Source: JAADDK01 sp964425415 (lineage in GTDB: Archaea; Thermoplasmatota; Thermoplasmata; Thermoplasmatales; Aciduliprofundaceae). From it: 23,620 nucleotides of DNA. A model generated the notes under the pieces. The model was not told the DNA's origin. It searched no databases and worked only from the letters and a program-made list of their open reading frames with translations. The position numbers were made by a program, and so were the translations under genes. The DNA is taken from positions 1 through 23,620 of the forward strand of contig CAYRMJ010000015.1 in assembly GCA_964425415.1 (NCBI GenBank), given 5' to 3'. This document shows positions 21,207 through 23,620 of this stretch, in pieces; positions within the stretch are counted from its first letter, which is position 1; each line of letters begins with the position of its first letter.

Positions 21207-22535
21207 TTAATCGCGCTTTTTAATCATTTCAAACCCTGTGTACGGAACGAGTGCATCGGGAATTCTTATGCCCGTATCTTCCTGAAAGTTCTCCATTATC
21301 GCAACCATTATTCTCGTTGTTGCAAGGGCTGTGCTATTCAATGTGTGTGCAAAAATTTTATCGCCCTTTCTTCTTATTCTAATTTTAAGCCTGCGAGATT
21401 GATAATCAAGGCAATTTGAACAGGAGACCACCTCTCTGAACCTCTGTTGAGCAGGCATCCAGACTTCCACATCGTACTTTCTTGAGGCCACTGCCCCTAA
21501 CTCACCTGAGCATATATCAATCACCCTGTATGGCAATTCCAGCTTTTTGAGTATTTCCTCCGCGTTTGAAATCAACTCACCCATATATTTATCTGATTCT
21601 TCAGGAGCCGTTATAATCACCTGCTCAACCTTGTAAAAATTGTGAACTCTGAATATACCCTTAGTGTCCTTTCCATGCGCTCCCGCTTCTTTACGGAAGC
21701 ACGGAGAAATACCCACATACTTCTTTGGAAGCTCCTCATCGTTCAGTATCTCGTTCATGTGCATTGCTACAAGAGGATGCTCTGCCGTTGCAATCATGTA
21801 GAGGTCCTCACCTTCAATTTTGTATATCATTTCTTCAAATGCAGAAAAATCCGTGACACCTTCCATAGCTGCACGCCTTATCATCAGGGGTGGAGCTATT
21901 GGCACAAAACCCCGTGAGATCATGTGATCCAGTGCAAAACGAATTAGCGCCTGCTCCAGAATAACCAGCTCATTTTTTAGGTAATAAAACCTCGCGCCTG
22001 CAACCTTTCCAGCTCTCTCAATGTCAGCCAGATCATACTCTGAAAGAATATCCACATGGCTTGTGGGTCTATTTGAAATAACGCTGTATTTCATACTGCC
22101 ACCAGACCACTTCAAAAAGTCGTCTAAAACATTCTCCATAACCTTCGCTGTGCCCCAAGTCCTCAACACGGGTGAGTTTTCCTCTCCTTCGCAAATGGGT
22201 GTATTATCTTCAAGCATGTTGGGAAGACTCATTAGAAGTTTATCTCTCCTAAATTTCAGCTCGTCAACCTTCTCTTGAAGATTCTTTATTTTTTCATTTA
22301 TCTCCTTCATCTCCATTTTCAAATGGTTCACATCTGCCCCGCTTTTAATCATCTTTCCTATTTCCACGCTTTTCTGATTTCTGAGGTGCCTCAATCTTTC
22401 AATCTCCTTTAATGTGCTGCGCCATTCAATATCTATTGATAGTATTTCATCAACTACTGCAGTATCCTCAAACCTCTTTTTTAGCATATCCCTAATCAAA
22501 TCAGGATTCTCACGGAGGAGTTTTATATCTAACAT
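21207..22535 (-). CDS. serS: Seryl-tRNA synthetase
   Basis: SerRS charges tRNA-Ser. The 442-residue protein is the common class II type, not the rare methanogen form. Residues 1-110 form the long antiparallel coiled-coil arm that reads the tRNA-Ser variable loop (MLDIKLLRENPDLIRDMLKK at the start). The catalytic core has TAEHPLVAMH, motif 2 CFRKEAGAHGKDTKGIFRVH, and motif 3 with ASRKYDVEVWMPAQQRFREV, CSNCLDYQSRRL and NSTALATTR. The start is ATG 22535, 27 nt from a TATA box and without an SD motif; an open frame continues upstream to 22586 but runs through the promoter. A tRNA-Ser gene lies divergently next to it. Confidence 0.95.
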   Translation of the reverse strand: MLDIKLLRENPDLIRDMLKKRFEDTAVVDEILSIDIEWRSTLKEIERLRHLRNQKSVEIGKMIKSGADVNHLKMEMKEINEKIKNLQEKVDELKFRRDKLLMSLPNMLEDNTPICEGEENSPVLRTWGTAKVMENVLDDFLKWSGGSMKYSVISNRPTSHVDILSEYDLADIERAGKVAGARFYYLKNELVILEQALIRFALDHMISRGFVPIAPPLMIRRAAMEGVTDFSAFEEMIYKIEGEDLYMIATAEHPLVAMHMNEILNDEELPKKYVGISPCFRKEAGAHGKDTKGIFRVHNFYKVEQVIITAPEESDKYMGELISNAEEILKKLELPYRVIDICSGELGAVASRKYDVEVWMPAQQRFREVVSCSNCLDYQSRRLKIRIRRKGDKIFAHTLNSTALATTRIMVAIMENFQEDTGIRIPDALVPYTGFEMIKKRD

Positions 22536-22558
22536 ATTTTGGTGAATTGAGCAGGTGC

Positions 22559-22565
22559 ATATAAA
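22559..22565 (-). promoter_or_regulatory. TATA box of serS
   Basis: TTTATAT on the minus strand is centred 27 nt before the serS ATG, predicting a leaderless mRNA. Confidence 0.55.
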
Positions 22566-22600
22566 GATATTTACCCCGATATGCAAGCTTTAAAGAAAAA

Positions 22601-22609
22601 TTAAAATAA
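22601..22609 (+). promoter_or_regulatory. Putative TATA box of tRNA-Ser
   Basis: TTAAAATAA is centred about 28 nt before the mature 5' end of tRNA-Ser at 22633, so transcription would start within a few nt of the tRNA. Confidence 0.4.
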
Positions 22610-22632
22610 TTAAGAGCCATAAGCCGCTGAAT

Positions 22633-22721
22633 GCCGGGGTAGCCAAGTGGACTACGGCGCCAGCCTTGAGAGCTGGTTCCCTGCATTGGGAGCGGGAGTT
22701 CGAATCTCCCCCCCGGCGCCA
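22633..22721 (+). tRNA. tRNA-Ser (anticodon UGA)
   Basis: An 89-nt class II tRNA: acceptor GCCGGGG/CCCCGGC, anticodon arm CCAGC-CTTGAGA-GCTGG with UGA, a long variable arm (TTCCCTGCATTGGGA region), T arm with GTTCGAATC, discriminator G and an encoded 3' CCA at 22719-22721. The long variable arm and anticodon agree on serine (UCA codons). Unlike the tRNA-Arg in this window, CCA is in the gene. It lies 97 nt from, and divergent to, serS. Confidence 0.95.
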
Positions 22722-22770
22722 TTCCATCCCACTAAAAGTTCTACCAAATTTGTAGTTTAATGAGTGGTGT

Positions 22771-23361
22771 ATGAATATGATTAGGAAGATAAAAGGGAAA
22801 ATCAGAATTCAAAAAATATGTTCTCAACAAATGATTTATTTTGGTTTGGTTGGTTCTTTAGTGTATTGGTCCTTTGTTTTGTGGAGTATTGCAATGAATC
22901 CATGGTTCTCATTCTGGAACAATGCTTTGAGCGACCTTGGTGCAGAAAAAGCAAATGATCCATGGATATACAACATTGGGCTAATCATAGCATCTCCCTT
23001 TGTAATAGTGTTCTCCTATTATCTTATCTCTATATCTGAGAACAAAATGCAGGCGGGCGGCTCACTGTATATGGGCATATCTGCAATTTTTCTTGCGTTA
23101 ATTGGTGTGTTTCACGGTGGTACAAGGTACCATTCTCTTGTTACAAAATGCTTTTTTATCCAATTTTTTCTAGGTGCCATAATATTCGGTATGAGTACAA
23201 TAGGATGTATGAGGATAGCAACATTAGTTATTATAATTTTGATGGTTCTGGGCGTGTTTGTCGTTTGGCCCTCGGTCGCCATGGTGGAAACTTACTATAT
23301 CTCTCTGATTATGCTCTTTAACATATTTGTAATTATGTTTCTCTCTAAAATGAATGAGTGA
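22771..23361 (+). CDS. DUF998-family membrane protein
   Basis: This 196-residue integral membrane protein has about six hydrophobic helices. After a basic N terminus (RKIKGKIRIQK) it shows YFGLVGSLVYWSFVLWSIA, then the signature NPWFSFWNNALSDLGAEKAN, which matches the 'FS...N.LSDLG' motif of DUF998. Further helices include IIASPFVIVFSYYLI, GISAIFLALIGVF, FFLGAIIFGMSTIG, VIIILMVLGVFVVW and IMLFNIFVIMFL. The family's function is unknown. The first ATG (22771) is listed; Met3 at 22777 has GGTG 7 nt upstream and may be the real start. The gene has no obvious link with the tRNA-Ser upstream. Confidence 0.75.
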   Translation: MNMIRKIKGKIRIQKICSQQMIYFGLVGSLVYWSFVLWSIAMNPWFSFWNNALSDLGAEKANDPWIYNIGLIIASPFVIVFSYYLISISENKMQAGGSLYMGISAIFLALIGVFHGGTRYHSLVTKCFFIQFFLGAIIFGMSTIGCMRIATLVIIILMVLGVFVVWPSVAMVETYYISLIMLFNIFVIMFLSKMNE

Positions 23362-23545
23362 AAATTGATGAGCCATGTCAATAGTTTTCTGATTGCTCAT
23401 TTGGACCGTAATAATAGGGAAGTATAACTGGAACTCAGAGAGACCTCTGCTCCACATTAAAGAACAGAGAAAAAAGATGCTCTACAAATCCCTTATTTTT
23501 CATCTATCATCTGATTTATGCAATATGGAAGAGCAACTCAAAAAA

Positions 23546-23553
23546 TTTAAATA
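23546..23553 (+). promoter_or_regulatory. TATA box of the gene at the right edge
   Basis: TTTAAATA is centred 27 nt before the ATG at 23577 and ends the 184-nt stretch after the DUF998 gene (23362-23545), in which I see only T-rich and A-rich runs and no gene. Confidence 0.45.
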
Positions 23554-23576
23554 TGAGGATTGGTATAAGCGGTGCG

Positions 23577-23620
23577 ATGCGGTATTCCCCCATGCTCCAA
23601 TGGGTGGAGTGCCTGAAAAA
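23577..23620 (+). CDS. 5' end of an unidentified protein-coding gene
   Basis: An open frame runs from the ATG at 23577 to the window edge, giving MRYSPMLQWVECLK and continuing outside. The ATG is exactly where a leaderless transcript from the TTTAAATA box at 23546-23553 would begin. An in-frame ATG at 23553 (adding MRIGISGA) overlaps that TATA box, so I prefer 23577. Too little is visible to name a family. Confidence 0.45.
   Translation, partial: MRYSPMLQWVECLK

Noticed and set aside
22536..22586. N-terminal extension of SerRS
   Set aside because: The extension runs through the TATA box and lacks similarity to SerRS N termini, which begin with MLDIK-like sequence.
23365..23395. Possible C/D box RNA (TTGATGA followed 17 nt later by CTGA)
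   Set aside because: The C box has a wrong first base and there is no C'/second D box, so chance is a sufficient explanation.
1..23620. CRISPR array, insertion sequence, integrase or toxin-antitoxin system
   Set aside because: No regularly spaced repeats, transposase or integrase motifs or toxin families were seen on either strand; the window looks like stable chromosomal backbone.

Overview
The window reads as a piece of an archaeal chromosome, most likely a thermophilic member of the Thermoplasmatota (Aciduliprofundum/DHVE2-like is my best guess from gene content; no marker gene here proves it). Archaeal hallmarks are a KEOPS Pcc1 next to prefoldin beta, pyruvoyl-dependent arginine decarboxylase, the branched-polyamine synthase BpsA, ADP-forming acyl-CoA synthetase split into alpha and beta genes, and promoters with a TATA box about 25 nt before the start codon. 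A fused alkyltransferase-endonuclease V gene, a fusion known from Ferroplasma, points in the same direction. Genes are tightly packed, many with 4-nt ATGA overlaps. No CRISPR array, insertion sequence, prophage or rRNA was seen.

Layout. 1-300: 3' end of a VIT1/CCC1-like membrane protein (+) and tRNA-Arg(UCG) (-). 392-3436 (+): a run of RNA m5C methyltransferase, AGT-EndoV fusion, IMPACT-family protein and FAH-family protein. 3433-5400 (-): polyamine operon speD-bpsA-pdaD, then a UPF0173 metallo-beta-lactamase-fold hydrolase up to 6216. 6494-10771 (-): a 1425-residue RND/MMPL exporter with a huge Asn-rich ectodomain, divergent from a tandem-duplicated winged-helix regulator (10916-11995, +). 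11949-13848 (-): M20 amidohydrolase and glycerophosphodiester phosphodiesterase. 13896-14659 (+): a YlbF-like and a DUF302 protein. 14681-16254 (-): a two-TM K+-channel-like protein with an RCK domain and an atypical pore filter, translationally coupled to a stand-alone RCK protein. 16316-17708 (+): two overlapping coiled-coil genes of unknown function. 17756-19755 (+): acdA-acdB. 19730-21169 (-): pcc1-pfdB-DHH phosphoesterase. 21207-22535 (-): serS, divergent from tRNA-Ser(UGA). 22771-23361 (+): a DUF998 membrane protein. 23577-end (+): the first codons of a further gene.

How the genes fit together. SpeD supplies decarboxylated SAM, PdaD supplies agmatine, and BpsA makes branched polyamines, which thermophiles use to stabilise nucleic acids. 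AcdAB turns acyl-CoA into acid plus ATP, and the M20 hydrolase may feed amino acids into that kind of peptide fermentation. Pcc1 (tRNA t6A), SerRS, the m5C methyltransferase and two tRNAs form a translation theme.

The least explained and most interesting parts are the giant exporter with its divergent duplicated regulator, the channel with a T-L-G-Y-Y filter plus its separate RCK partner, the coiled-coil pair, and several start-site puzzles: an SD-led out-of-frame mini-ORF over the speD start, a DHH gene whose first beta strand lies before any normal start codon, and two divergent gene pairs that appear to share one symmetrical TATA box.
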